From Chromatiaceae bacterium (GTDB lineage: Bacteria; Pseudomonadota; Gammaproteobacteria; Chromatiales; Chromatiaceae): a DNA stretch of 64,000 nt. Location of the stretch: contig JACKML010000001.1 in the NCBI GenBank assembly GCA_024235415.1, forward strand, positions 186,001 through 250,000, written 5' to 3'. The notes under the pieces were generated by a model that was not told the DNA's origin, made no database searches, and worked only from the letters and a program-made list of their open reading frames with translations. Within the stretch, counting starts at the first letter, position 1. Each line of letters starts with the position of its first letter. A program made the translations under genes and the position numbers. Below are positions 1-9,005 of the stretch, piece by piece.

Positions 1-1
1 C

Positions 2-2422
2 AATGCAGTGATCGGCTTTCTGCAGGAGGGCAAGGCCGAGCGTGCCCTGGATGCAGTGCGCAAACTGCTTTCACCGCAGGCCATGGTCATGCGCGACGGC
101 ACCCGCTTCAGCATTGCTGCCGAGGACCTTGTCCCCGGCGACATGGTATTCATTCAGTCCGGTGATCGTGTGCCTGCCGACCTGCGCCTGTACCAGCTGC
201 GTGAACTGACGGTCGACGAATCGATGTTGACCGGCGAATCATTGGCCGTGCGCAAACAGACCGGGCAAGTAACCGCAGACGCAGCACTCGGCGACCGTCT
301 CTGCATGGCCTACGCCGGCACCCTGGTGACCTCCGGGCAGGGTCTGGGCGTGGTGGCCAGCACCGGCGAACTGACCGAGATCGGGCGTATCAGCACGCTG
401 CTGGAAGAGGTCGAGACACTGACCACGCCATTGACGCGGCAGATGAGCCGGTTCGCACGCACCCTCACGCTGGCGATTCTCGCAGTAGCCGCATTCGCGG
501 CCGTGTTCGGCGTGACAGTGCGCGGATACTCGATGGAGGAGATGTTTCTCGCTGCCGTGGGGCTGGCGGTGGCGGCCATTCCCGAAGGGCTGCCGGCGAT
601 AATCACCATCGCACTGGCCATCGGCGTGCAGCGCATGGCCTCACAGCGGGCCATCATCCGTCGCCTGCCGGCAGTGGAGACACTGGGCTCGGTCAGTACC
701 ATCTGCTCGGACAAGACCGGCACGCTGACGCGCAACGAAATGACGGTGCAGACACTGGTGACGGTCGACGCCGTGCTGACAGTGAGTGGCGTCGGCTACG
801 ATCCGCACGGCAGCTTCGTGCTGGAAGCAGACAACTCACCTGTTGACGAGCGGCCGGTGATCAACGAACTGTGTCTCACCGCAACCCTCTGCAACGACTC
901 GGCACTGCGCCAGGTCGACGGGCAGTGGCAGGTCGAGGGTGATCCGATGGAGGGTGCGCTGATCGTGCTGGGCGCCAAGGCGGGTCTGCGTCCCACCGAC
1001 CTGGGCGAACGTTTCCCGCGCGTCGACGTCCTGCCTTTTGAATCCGAGCATCGCTTCATGGCGACTCTGCATCACGACCACAATGGCAATCACTTCGTTC
1101 TGGTCAAAGGCGCCACCGAGGTACTGCTCCCGCACTGCCGCTGGCAGCTTGCCGCGGAAGGTGAATGTCCGCTCGACCAGGCGTACTGGTTCGAGCAGCT
1201 GGAGCGCATCGCCGCCAAGGGACAGCGCACCCTTGCCCTGGCCAGCCGGGCCGTCTCCCCAGGCACGACCGAGTTGCGTTTTTCCGATGTCGACGAGCTA
1301 TGCCTGCTCGGCATCGTCGGCATCACGGATCCGCCGCGTGCCGAGGCGATCACCGCGGTCGCCGAATGTCGTGCAGCAGGTATCCGGGTCAAGATGATCA
1401 CCGGCGACCACGCCGGAACGGCAGCAGCCATTGCCCGGCAGCTCGGGATCGGCGAAGGGCAACCGGCACTGAGCGGGGGCGATCTCGACCGCCTCGATGA
1501 CACGGAACTGCGCCGCAGGGTGCTCGAGGCCGACGTGTTCGCGCGTGCCAGCCCTGAACACAAGCTGCGCCTGGTCGAAGCGATACAGGCCAATGGCGAG
1601 GTCCTGGCGATGACCGGCGACGGGGTAAACGATGCCCCGGCACTCAAGCGCGCCGATGTCGGCGTGGCGATGGGCGTGAACGGCACCGAGGCAGCCAAGC
1701 AGGCCGCCGAGATGGTGCTCGCCGACGACAACTTCGCCTCGATCATGCGTGCGGTGCGCGAAGGGCGAAACGTCTACGACAACATCAAGAAATCGATCGT
1801 GTTCATCCTGCCGACCAACGGTGGCGAAGCGTTGACCATCCTGGCCGCGATCGCGCTCGGGCGCATGCTGCCGGTAACGGCTGCGCAGATCCTCTGGGTC
1901 AATATGATCACCGCCGTCACGCTGGCGCTGGCGCTGGCCTTCGAACCAGCCGAGTCGGACATCATGCGCCGGCCGCCACGCGACCCGCGCGAACCACTGC
2001 TCAGCCGGTTCATGATCTGGCGTATCCTGTTCGTCTCGTTACTGATGGTCGGCGGCACGTTCGGGCTGTTCGTCTGGGAGCGTATGCAGGGCACCGATAT
2101 CGAGACGGCACGAACCGTGGCCGTCAATGCCCTGGTTGTCGCTGAGATCTTTTACCTGTTCAACGTGCGCTTCCTGAATGCGTCGGTGATGAACCGGGCC
2201 GGCCTGTTCGGCAACCGCTACGCGCTGATCGCCGTTGCACTCGTGAGCTTCTTCCAGATCCTGTTCACTTACCTGCCGTTCATGCAGCAGGTATTCGCCA
2301 CCCGTGGTTTGGACACGGCGTCCTGGCTGCGCATCCTTGTATTCGGCGTCATCCTGTTTCTGGCGGTCGAGGCGGAAAAGTGGATCCTGCGCAGGATTGC
2401 CGAGAGACGCGGTCCGTCCTGA
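2..2422 (+). CDS. Cation-transporting P-type ATPase (type II, HAD-IC), 5' truncated by window edge
   Basis: Pumps a cation across the inner membrane with ATP. The frame is open at the left edge (N-A-V-I-G-F before any good start), so the N-terminus and first helices lie outside. Counting from the GTG at 8, the actuator TGES is at residues 75-78, the phosphorylated Asp of DKTGTLT at about 235 and the hinge motif TGDGVND near 536-542. The M4 motif PEGLP and the M5 Asn/Glu pair (TNGGE) are those of the SERCA/PMCA-like class. In M6 the Asn and Thr of the calcium ATPase motif remain, but the Asp that normally follows is Ala (NMITAV). This family is often annotated only as cation-translocating ATPase; the ion cannot be named from sequence. 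A 6-bp inverted repeat (2441-2446/2451-2456) lies just after the stop, at the 3' end of the convergent BatD gene. Confidence 0.93.
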   Translation, partial: NAVIGFLQEGKAERALDAVRKLLSPQAMVMRDGTRFSIAAEDLVPGDMVFIQSGDRVPADLRLYQLRELTVDESMLTGESLAVRKQTGQVTADAALGDRLCMAYAGTLVTSGQGLGVVASTGELTEIGRISTLLEEVETLTTPLTRQMSRFARTLTLAILAVAAFAAVFGVTVRGYSMEEMFLAAVGLAVAAIPEGLPAIITIALAIGVQRMASQRAIIRRLPAVETLGSVSTICSDKTGTLTRNEMTVQTLVTVDAVLTVSGVGYDPHGSFVLEADNSPVDERPVINELCLTATLCNDSALRQVDGQWQVEGDPMEGALIVLGAKAGLRPTDLGERFPRVDVLPFESEHRFMATLHHDHNGNHFVLVKGATEVLLPHCRWQLAAEGECPLDQAYWFEQLERIAAKGQRTLALASRAVSPGTTELRFSDVDELCLLGIVGITDPPRAEAITAVAECRAAGIRVKMITGDHAGTAAAIARQLGIGEGQPALSGGDLDRLDDTELRRRVLEADVFARASPEHKLRLVEAIQANGEVLAMTGDGVNDAPALKRADVGVAMGVNGTEAAKQAAEMVLADDNFASIMRAVREGRNVYDNIKKSIVFILPTNGGEALTILAAIALGRMLPVTAAQILWVNMITAVTLALALAFEPAESDIMRRPPRDPREPLLSRFMIWRILFVSLLMVGGTFGLFVWERMQGTDIETARTVAVNALVVAEIFYLFNVRFLNASVMNRAGLFGNRYALIAVALVSFFQILFTYLPFMQQVFATRGLDTASWLRILVFGVILFLAVEAEKWILRRIAERRGPS

Positions 2423-2453
2423 AACAGCGCCGACAGGATGTAGGGCGTATGCC

Positions 2454-4283
2454 CTAGGTACCCTGCGGATACAACGGGGGCAATGGCGGGTCGCCCGGCG
2501 CGGTGTCCTGTCCAGACTCACGCCGCAATACCGGCGCAAGCCGGTCCCAGGCCGCCGCACCGTTCCAGTGCCGCGGATGACCTGCGTACAGACAGCGGTC
2601 GATCTCATCGAGGACCATTGCCGCTTCACTGCCCAGACGCACTGCCACCTGATCGAGGCGGCGTGGCGGGTCCTGGGCCCAACGCGCCTGGGCCCAATGC
2701 AGCAGCGTCTGTCTTGCCGTTGCCGCGTCGTTTGAACGGAACACCTGCTCGATCCGCGACAGCGTGACGGCCGGCTGCGGCACGGCACCCGGTGTCGTCG
2801 CGCGCACCGCTACGGCCTCGGGTGCGGAGCCTCGCGATCGCCACCACACCACCAGTGTCACCAGCCAGGCCAACCCGAACAGACCCGCCAGCCACGGCCA
2901 GACCGCCGCCTCAGCGTCACCGGCTGACGATGGCGATGCTGCCGAACCGTTACTGCCACTGGCGGCAATAGGCGGCACGGTCACGAGCGGTCCGGATGCC
3001 GTATCCGGCGCCACTGACGACGCCGGAGGCGAGACAACGCCGGCCGCCGGCAGCACCTCGACCTGGCGCGGCGGCAGGCGTGCAGTACGTGGCTCATTAG
3101 TGGCAACATCCCACCATGTGAGCTGTACCTCGGGCAGGGTCAGCGTCCCCGCGTGTGCCGGCACCAACGCCATGCGTATCACCTTCTGCGCGACCACGGT
3201 GTCGCCGTCGCCACGGGTCTGCATCTGCGCCTTGTCGGGATAGGCCTTGATCCCTGCAGGCAGGTCCGGTGGCAGGTCCGGCAACTGCACGGCGCTCAGC
3301 CCCTGCGCGGTGATCGCGATGTTGCGGGTTACCGGCTCACCGACACGGAACTGCGGTGGATCGGGTGACCAGGCGTCATTGAGCGCCACCGACTGCGCCG
3401 GCAACCAGGGTGTCGAGGTACCAGGGGGCTGTGGCTGCACCTGCAAGGTGAGCCGCTTCGCGCGCATCTGCATCGGCCGGGTTTGGCCGAACAGGCTGCC
3501 ACCCGACAGCCCACTGCGACCGAACAAGCGGTCGAAATCCGCAAACGGATCACGCCCGGGAAAACGTTGCCCCAGTCCGATGCCGCGCTGATCCGGGTCA
3601 GGGACCTGCGCCGTCAGCACAGGGCCTTCGATGTCGAGTTGACCACTGCGTTGCGGAAACACCGCGTAGCGGCGCTCGATCACGCGCAACGTCTGTCCGC
3701 CGCGCTGACTGCTGTATTCACGTTCCGCACCCAGGTGCTCGACGATCGCATCCTTGATCTGGGGATCGGACAGGCGGGGTTGACTCAGCGGCACCCGCGA
3801 CAACAGGCGCACCGTGTAGATCACCTGCTGCTGCACCAGCGGCTGCTGTGGTTCGACCTCCACTTCGAGCGACACCGGCGGTGCCGGGCCGAGCTTGGCC
3901 GCCTCTGCGGCCGGCAGCACCTGCAGGCTCAACGGCCTGGTGCTGGCAGTGCCGACGCGGATCGCAGGCACAGCGAGGGTGCCGCTGCGCTTGGGCGCCA
4001 GGACGAACTGCCAGCCACGGCTGCTCGAGGTGCGGCCATTGATCATGCTCATGTGCATGCTCTGGCTGCGGTCGAGGATATCGAAGTCCTGCGCCAGTTC
4101 CGACAGGTCCGGCACGCCGTCACTGTCAGCCGGCACGTTCACGCTGAGCACAACGGTCTCACCCTCGGCGATGCGGGTACGATCGAGTCGCGCCTCCGGC
4201 GCCGCCGCAGCCGCCTGCAGGCTGAAGAGCATCGCCAGCAGCCATGCCAGCAGTCGAACCGGATACAAAGTCATGCGTCTCAT
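2454..4283 (-). CDS. BatD-like exported protein, first MoxR/Bat operon
   Basis: Last gene of the first MoxR/Bat operon. 609 residues: a signal peptide (about 1-28, ending in an Ala run), a long beta-rich periplasmic part with the opening 'LDRTRIAEGETVVLSV' typical of BatD, one membrane helix near residue 460-480 and a cytoplasmic C-terminal helical domain. BatD proteins are thought to assist VWA proteins at the inner membrane, but their biochemical role is not settled. The start at 4283 follows a GGGG ribosome site and lies 9 bp after the stop of the preceding VWA-TPR gene, so the two are almost surely co-transcribed. Confidence 0.88.
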   Translation of the reverse strand: MRRMTLYPVRLLAWLLAMLFSLQAAAAAPEARLDRTRIAEGETVVLSVNVPADSDGVPDLSELAQDFDILDRSQSMHMSMINGRTSSSRGWQFVLAPKRSGTLAVPAIRVGTASTRPLSLQVLPAAEAAKLGPAPPVSLEVEVEPQQPLVQQQVIYTVRLLSRVPLSQPRLSDPQIKDAIVEHLGAEREYSSQRGGQTLRVIERRYAVFPQRSGQLDIEGPVLTAQVPDPDQRGIGLGQRFPGRDPFADFDRLFGRSGLSGGSLFGQTRPMQMRAKRLTLQVQPQPPGTSTPWLPAQSVALNDAWSPDPPQFRVGEPVTRNIAITAQGLSAVQLPDLPPDLPAGIKAYPDKAQMQTRGDGDTVVAQKVIRMALVPAHAGTLTLPEVQLTWWDVATNEPRTARLPPRQVEVLPAAGVVSPPASSVAPDTASGPLVTVPPIAASGSNGSAASPSSAGDAEAAVWPWLAGLFGLAWLVTLVVWWRSRGSAPEAVAVRATTPGAVPQPAVTLSRIEQVFRSNDAATARQTLLHWAQARWAQDPPRRLDQVAVRLGSEAAMVLDEIDRCLYAGHPRHWNGAAAWDRLAPVLRRESGQDTAPGDPPLPPLYPQGT

Positions 4284-4292
4284 CGTTAACCC

Positions 4293-6548
4293 CTAAGGTA
4301 GCTGACCTGTGCGCCGCAGGTGCTGCAGCAAAAAACGCTGACGCAGCAGGCCGGCCGGGTCGTCTTCCACTCGCCGCAGCAACTGCTCGATCGCCTGGCG
4401 GTCTTCGGGGTCGATGCCCGGTGTCGATGTTGCAGCCGCCGTGCCGGCGGCTGCCTGCGGCTTTCGCCCGAGCAGGTCGGCCAATCCAGGGGCCTGTGAC
4501 TGCGCACCGGGATTCGAAGCCATGGACCCGGTGTCCTGGTCGCCCGCCGCACCGTCCCGACGTCCCTTTGTGTCGTCAGTCGTGCCGCTATCCGCAGTCT
4601 GGACTTGCTGGTCGCGGGGCTGCGCAGCCGCATCCTGTGCACCAGCCGACGCCTGTCCCGCCTGCGCATCCGCCTGACTCTGACCAGGGTCCTGATGCGG
4701 TGCCGTCCGGGCATGCCCGGCGTCATCCTGCGCGTCATCTGCCGCCTGCTGTTGATCCTGCGGACCCGGCGACCCCGCTTCACCGGGCGGTTGTGAGTCT
4801 ACCCGCGGACCGCCCGCATCCTGCCCCGTGCCCGGTGGCCCGCCCTGCTGTCCATCCGCTGCTCGTGCCTGCCCGGCATCCTGCGCTTCGGCCTGTTGCG
4901 AACCCTGCTGTGAGGACGCGGCATCGGCTTCTCCGGCCGTCTGCTGCTGCGGTGCGCCACTACCCGCGGCGTCCTGCCTGTCACCCTGTTGCGACGGCGA
5001 TGAATCACTGCCGGAGTCCGACTCACCCGCTTGCTGCGGCTCGCCGGCCTGCTGCGCTGACCGTGCTACCGGTTTGCCGTTGGCATCAGTGCCCGATTGC
5101 TCCTGTGCACCCTCACCGCCCTGTTCCCCCTGATCGGCATCGCTGCCTTCCTGACCCTGCTGCTGTTGCTGCTGTTGCTGCTGCTGTTCGAGCAGACGTT
5201 GCACGAGGTCGCGGTTGTACCGCGCATCGGCATGATCGGGGACCGAGGCCAGCACGCGATCGTAAGCGGCAAGGGCCTCGTCGAGCCGATCGAGATGGGC
5301 CAGTGCATTGCCACGATTGTATTCATTGTCAGGGCCCGGCAGATCCTGCAGCAACTGCAGGGCCTGCTGATAATCGCTCGCCTGGTAGTGTGCCGCGGCG
5401 CGCCAGTCCGGCCGCTCGAACACTTGTGCAGCCACTCCCGCCTGGCCGCGTTGCAGCAACCCGGCGGCCTGCTGATCAGGACGCTGCCAGAGACCGGCCC
5501 AGTCGAACGCATAGGCATCCGGTGCAGGCGCCATACACACCAACAGCAGCAACGGACCTAGCCAGCCGCGACGAAACGCCAGCGCAGCCAGTGGCAACAG
5601 CAACGCCAAAAGCCACGGCCCGCCCTCACGCCACTGGTCGGCCTCCAGGTGCTGCGTTTCGGACTGCTCGCCACTGTGCACCCCCGCCCCCTGTTTGAGT
5701 GCATCGATATCGCGATCGTCCGGTGTCGCACCGACATAGCGTCCGCCACCTGCCGCGGCCAGTGCCTTCAGGGCGTCAACATCCAGGCTCGGCACCACGA
5801 TCGCTCCCCTGGCATCCTTGAGCAGCGAACCGTCCGGACCGGTCACCGGCCCGCCCGATTGTGTGCCCATCCCGAGTATCCAGAGACGGTAACCGCCGTC
5901 CCGCAGACGGCTTGCCGCAGCGACCGCTGCGTCGCCATGATCCAGACCGTCGGTGAGCAGTATTACCTGGCCATCCGGCGCCCCGGCCTGACGCAGCAGA
6001 TCGACGGCACTGTCGAGAGCGAGATCGGTGCGCCGCGGTCCCTGTACGGGCAGCAGCCCGGTGTCCAGACTCGGCACCTGCGCGGCGATCGTTGCCGCAT
6101 CAGTGGTCAACGGGGCAACGACAAAGGGTTCGGCACCATATGCCAACAACGCGGTCTGGCCTTCGTTGCTCTGACGCAGCAGGTCAAGCACCTCGAAGCG
6201 TGCCCGCGCCAGACGTGACGGCGCGAGGTCGGTGGCATTCATCGACGGCGAGAGGTCAAGCACGATCACGCGGAACTGTCGCGCCTCGTACAACGGTTGA
6301 GACAGTCGCTCCCACGTCGGTCCGGCCAGCGCCACCACCGCCAGCAACCAGCCCAGCCCGAGCAGCACAAGCGGCCGGTGACCAGCCCCGCCGTCACCGG
6401 CAACCAGCAGATGGGGCAGCAGGTGCCTGTCGATCACGTCACGCCAGGCATCGCGGTCGGTATCCACTCGCCACAGGCGCCACAGCAGCAACCCCAGCGG
6501 GAGCAGTGCCCACAGCCACAGGGGGCGAAGGAAATGGAAGTCAGACAT
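4293..6548 (-). CDS. BatB/BatC fusion: membrane VWA protein with TPRs and Gln-rich tail
   Basis: The ATG at 6548 is chosen over the longer frame because it overlaps the BatA stop by 8 bp, the usual coupling in this operon. Two N-terminal helices (about 9-27 and 58-76) are followed by a VWA domain with an intact MIDAS (D98-L-S100-P-S102). Two further helices follow, then a TPR region ('YNRGNALAHLDRLDEALAAYDRVL'-type repeats), a run of ten Gln encoded by mixed CAG/CAA codons near 5157-5189, and about 260 low-complexity residues rich in Gln, Gly, Ala, Asp and Ser. The protein therefore combines BatB (VWA) and BatC (TPR). The tail is probably disordered. A VWA domain with bound metal suggests protein-protein contact; the partner is unknown. 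Confidence 0.88.
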   Translation of the reverse strand: MSDFHFLRPLWLWALLPLGLLLWRLWRVDTDRDAWRDVIDRHLLPHLLVAGDGGAGHRPLVLLGLGWLLAVVALAGPTWERLSQPLYEARQFRVIVLDLSPSMNATDLAPSRLARARFEVLDLLRQSNEGQTALLAYGAEPFVVAPLTTDAATIAAQVPSLDTGLLPVQGPRRTDLALDSAVDLLRQAGAPDGQVILLTDGLDHGDAAVAAASRLRDGGYRLWILGMGTQSGGPVTGPDGSLLKDARGAIVVPSLDVDALKALAAAGGGRYVGATPDDRDIDALKQGAGVHSGEQSETQHLEADQWREGGPWLLALLLPLAALAFRRGWLGPLLLLVCMAPAPDAYAFDWAGLWQRPDQQAAGLLQRGQAGVAAQVFERPDWRAAAHYQASDYQQALQLLQDLPGPDNEYNRGNALAHLDRLDEALAAYDRVLASVPDHADARYNRDLVQRLLEQQQQQQQQQQGQEGSDADQGEQGGEGAQEQSGTDANGKPVARSAQQAGEPQQAGESDSGSDSSPSQQGDRQDAAGSGAPQQQTAGEADAASSQQGSQQAEAQDAGQARAADGQQGGPPGTGQDAGGPRVDSQPPGEAGSPGPQDQQQAADDAQDDAGHARTAPHQDPGQSQADAQAGQASAGAQDAAAQPRDQQVQTADSGTTDDTKGRRDGAAGDQDTGSMASNPGAQSQAPGLADLLGRKPQAAAGTAAATSTPGIDPEDRQAIEQLLRRVEDDPAGLLRQRFLLQHLRRTGQLP

Positions 6549-7533
6549 ACCGATCACCCGTTCGACGCGGTACATGCAGCAAGCCCAGGCCGACGCTGAT
6601 CAACAAGGCACCGCCAGCCGGCCACATGAACAGCGCGTGCATCGGCCGCAGGCTGCGGGAGTCACGCACACTCGGCTCCAGGCGATCGAGTTCCACATAG
6701 ATCTGCGCCAGTTGCTCAGTGTCGGTGGCCTCGAAGTAACGCCCACCGGTCTCCGCGGCAATCGCGCGCAGCGTGGCAGGGTCGAGATCAGAGCCCACCT
6801 GGGCCAAGATGCCAAACGGCGTGCGCACACCGACCGCGCCACCGATCCCGATCGTGTAGATCCGCACGCCGGCAAGCGCCGCGACACGTGCGGCATCCAG
6901 CGGAGCGATATTGCCCACGGTGTTGGCCCCATCGGTAAGCAGGATCAGCACCCGATCATCCTGTGCCTGCTCCTTCAGGCGCTTGACCGCAACGGCAATC
7001 GCATCGCCGATGGCGGTATCGCGCCCCGCCAGGCCGATCACGGCCTCGTCGAGCATGCTGCGCACCGTGGCGCGGTCGTAGGTGAGCGGTGTCTGCAGAT
7101 AGGCGCGGGTGCCAAACAGAATCAGCCCGAGACGATCGCCATCGCGGCGTTCGACAAAGCGTCCGGCCACCGCCTTGACCACGTTCAGGCGGTTCACCGG
7201 CCGACCGTTGAGGCGATAGTCGTCCTGTTCCATCGAACCGGAGACGTCAACTGCCAGCATCAGGTCACGCCCGGCCACCGGCAGGCGCACAGGCTCACCC
7301 AGCCATTGCGGCTGCGCTGCCGCCAACACCAGCAGGATCCAGACGGCCCAGGCCAGCAGGTAGGCGGGACGTTTCACCCGGCTGAGCGCCGTGCTCTCCA
7401 GGCCCTGTACGTCGTGCAGAAAACGCAGCTGCAAGGCCGCACCTTCAAGCGGCGGTGCTGCGCGTACGAAACGTTGCACGATCAGCGGCAGCGGCAGCAC
7501 CGCGAGCACCCAGGGCCATGCAAATGAGATCAC
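6541..7533 (-). CDS. BatA-like membrane VWA protein, first operon
   Basis: 330 residues, GTG start overlapping the TGA of the DUF4381 gene (GTGA). N-terminal helix (about 4-20), second helix (about 57-74), then a VWA domain with an intact MIDAS (D96-V-S98-G-S100) and the downstream metal Asp in LLTDG, and a C-terminal helix. This is the canonical BatA/aerotolerance-type architecture, in which the VWA domain sits between membrane anchors. It is expected to work with the MoxR ATPase encoded upstream in the same operon. Compare the second operon's BatA at 47866-48891, where the MIDAS is lost. Confidence 0.9.
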   Translation of the reverse strand: MISFAWPWVLAVLPLPLIVQRFVRAAPPLEGAALQLRFLHDVQGLESTALSRVKRPAYLLAWAVWILLVLAAAQPQWLGEPVRLPVAGRDLMLAVDVSGSMEQDDYRLNGRPVNRLNVVKAVAGRFVERRDGDRLGLILFGTRAYLQTPLTYDRATVRSMLDEAVIGLAGRDTAIGDAIAVAVKRLKEQAQDDRVLILLTDGANTVGNIAPLDAARVAALAGVRIYTIGIGGAVGVRTPFGILAQVGSDLDPATLRAIAAETGGRYFEATDTEQLAQIYVELDRLEPSVRDSRSLRPMHALFMWPAGGALLISVGLGLLHVPRRTGDRYV

Positions 7534-8027
7534 GCGGCAACCTCACGATTGCGCAGGATCCAGTCGTGCACCAGGTCAGCGAGCGCATCCGGCGCAAACT
7601 CGGCCGTGGGGCGATAAGGTGCATCCGCCAGGTGCCGACCGTCGCCGGCGCAGAAACGCCCATTCCCGCCGTGTGCATCGAGGAATGCCAGCCACGCCTC
7701 ACCGGTCAATGCCGCAGCCTGTTCCGGGAACGCCTTGAGCGCGTAGCGGCGCAGCAACCTCGACAGGCCGCGAATGAACACGGCGTTATCCTGCTGCACC
7801 CGGTGCGCCGCCCGCAGACGCTTCAGCTCCCCGATCGCCTGGCGTGCCGCTGCCTGGTGCCGTCGCCGGCGCAACAGCCACCACACAAGCATGACCGCGA
7901 CCAATAACAGCAAGCCGAGCAACAACCACCAACCCGGCGCAGGCGGCCACCACGACACCCCTTCCGGCAGGTGATAACCGCGCAAACCCTGTAACGCGTC
8001 CGTGGTCGATGCCGGCTGCACGTTCAT
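7530..8027 (-). CDS. DUF4381 single-pass membrane protein, first operon
   Basis: The ATG at 8027 overlaps the DUF58 stop by 4 bp (ATGA). 165 residues: a short N-terminus with a Pro/Trp-rich stretch (SWWPPAPGWW), one strong membrane helix (about residues 29-48), an Arg-rich stop-transfer sequence, and a cytoplasmic helical domain ending in a Trp/Leu-rich segment. DUF4381 proteins lie between DUF58 and VWA genes in MoxR operons; their molecular role is not known. The order here fits that rule exactly. Confidence 0.82.
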   Translation of the reverse strand: MNVQPASTTDALQGLRGYHLPEGVSWWPPAPGWWLLLGLLLLVAVMLVWWLLRRRRHQAAARQAIGELKRLRAAHRVQQDNAVFIRGLSRLLRRYALKAFPEQAAALTGEAWLAFLDAHGGNGRFCAGDGRHLADAPYRPTAEFAPDALADLVHDWILRNREVAA

Positions 8028-8995
8028 CGAATCCCTCCGGAACGCCTGCCATGCGGCCGCAGACCCTCTCGCAGCACCTCGCCGACCGCCTGGTCGGTGC
8101 GCAGACTGATCAGATGTGCCTGATAACGCAGACACAGCTGCTGCAGCATCGCCGCATGGTCCCCAAAACGCTCCGCCCAATGCCGACGCAACCCGCTATC
8201 CGCGGTATCGACCACGAAACGCCCGCTGCCATCGGTCACCGGATAGCGTCCGGCCGGCGGCGCGCTGGCCTCCAGTGCATCGTAGACCTGCACCAGCACC
8301 ATCTCGCTGCCAGCGGCAAGCCGTGCCATCCATGCGCCGTCGCCGCTCCCCAGACCGGCGAAATCACTGATCAGGAACACCAGGCTGCCGGGGCGCACCA
8401 GATTGACCAGGTGTGCCGCGGCCGCCGGCAGCGAGCCAAACCCGGACCGGGGCGCCGGCAAGGGCACAGGCCCGTCGCGTGCGGCGGTGAGTTCCGTCAG
8501 ACCATTGAGCAGCGGCAACAGCGAACGGGTGTGTGCGGCCGGCCGGTATTCAACACGTCGCTGCTCGTTGAACACCACGCCGCCGACCCGATCACCCTTG
8601 TCGACCGCAGCCCAGGCAAGCAACGCTGCAGCCTGCGCGGCGACCACCGATTTGAATGCGACACGGGTGCCGAAGCGCATCCCCGGCCCGATATCGACCA
8701 GCAGCCACACCGGCCGCTCCCGCTCTTCGCGAAACAGCTTGACGTGTGCGACCGTCGAACGCGCCGTCACACGCCAGTCCATGTTGCGCGGGTCATCGCC
8801 GGGCTGGTAGACGCGCGACTCGTCGAACTCCATGCCGCGACCGCGAAAGCGTGACAGATGACCGCCGCTGCGCGTTGCCAGCACCTTGCCCCGCGGCGCG
8901 ATCTGCAGGCGCCCGGCCTCCTGTCGCAGGGCAATCAGCGACGCCAGGTCGATACCGACACCGCTCTGTCTTGTGTGCAGCGAAGGCTCTCTCAC
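8024..8995 (-). CDS. DUF58 domain protein, first operon
   Basis: 323 residues. It contains the DUF58 signature 'SRVYQPGDDPRNMDWRVTAR' with the following R/H-rich strand and a VWA-like fold (LLVDIGPGM in place of a true MIDAS). The GTG start at 8995 has GAGGA about 8 bp upstream, overlapping the end of the MoxR gene region (stop at 9006-9008), so it follows MoxR directly in the transcript. DUF58 proteins accompany MoxR ATPases and are presumed targets or adaptors; no enzymatic function is established. Confidence 0.88.
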   Translation of the reverse strand: MREPSLHTRQSGVGIDLASLIALRQEAGRLQIAPRGKVLATRSGGHLSRFRGRGMEFDESRVYQPGDDPRNMDWRVTARSTVAHVKLFREERERPVWLLVDIGPGMRFGTRVAFKSVVAAQAAALLAWAAVDKGDRVGGVVFNEQRRVEYRPAAHTRSLLPLLNGLTELTAARDGPVPLPAPRSGFGSLPAAAAHLVNLVRPGSLVFLISDFAGLGSGDGAWMARLAAGSEMVLVQVYDALEASAPPAGRYPVTDGSGRFVVDTADSGLRRHWAERFGDHAAMLQQLCLRYQAHLISLRTDQAVGEVLREGLRPHGRRSGGIR

Positions 8996-9005
8996 CCGGC
9001 CATCC

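Noticed and set aside
2441..2456. Short hairpin TAGGGC-GTAT-GCCCTA as terminator
   Set aside because: Only 6-bp arms, no T-run, and it overlaps the BatD stop codon.
4244..5698. 484-codon plus-strand frame antisense to BatD and BatB/C
   Set aside because: Pro/Arg/His-rich shadow of the Gln-rich region, with no start signal or domain.
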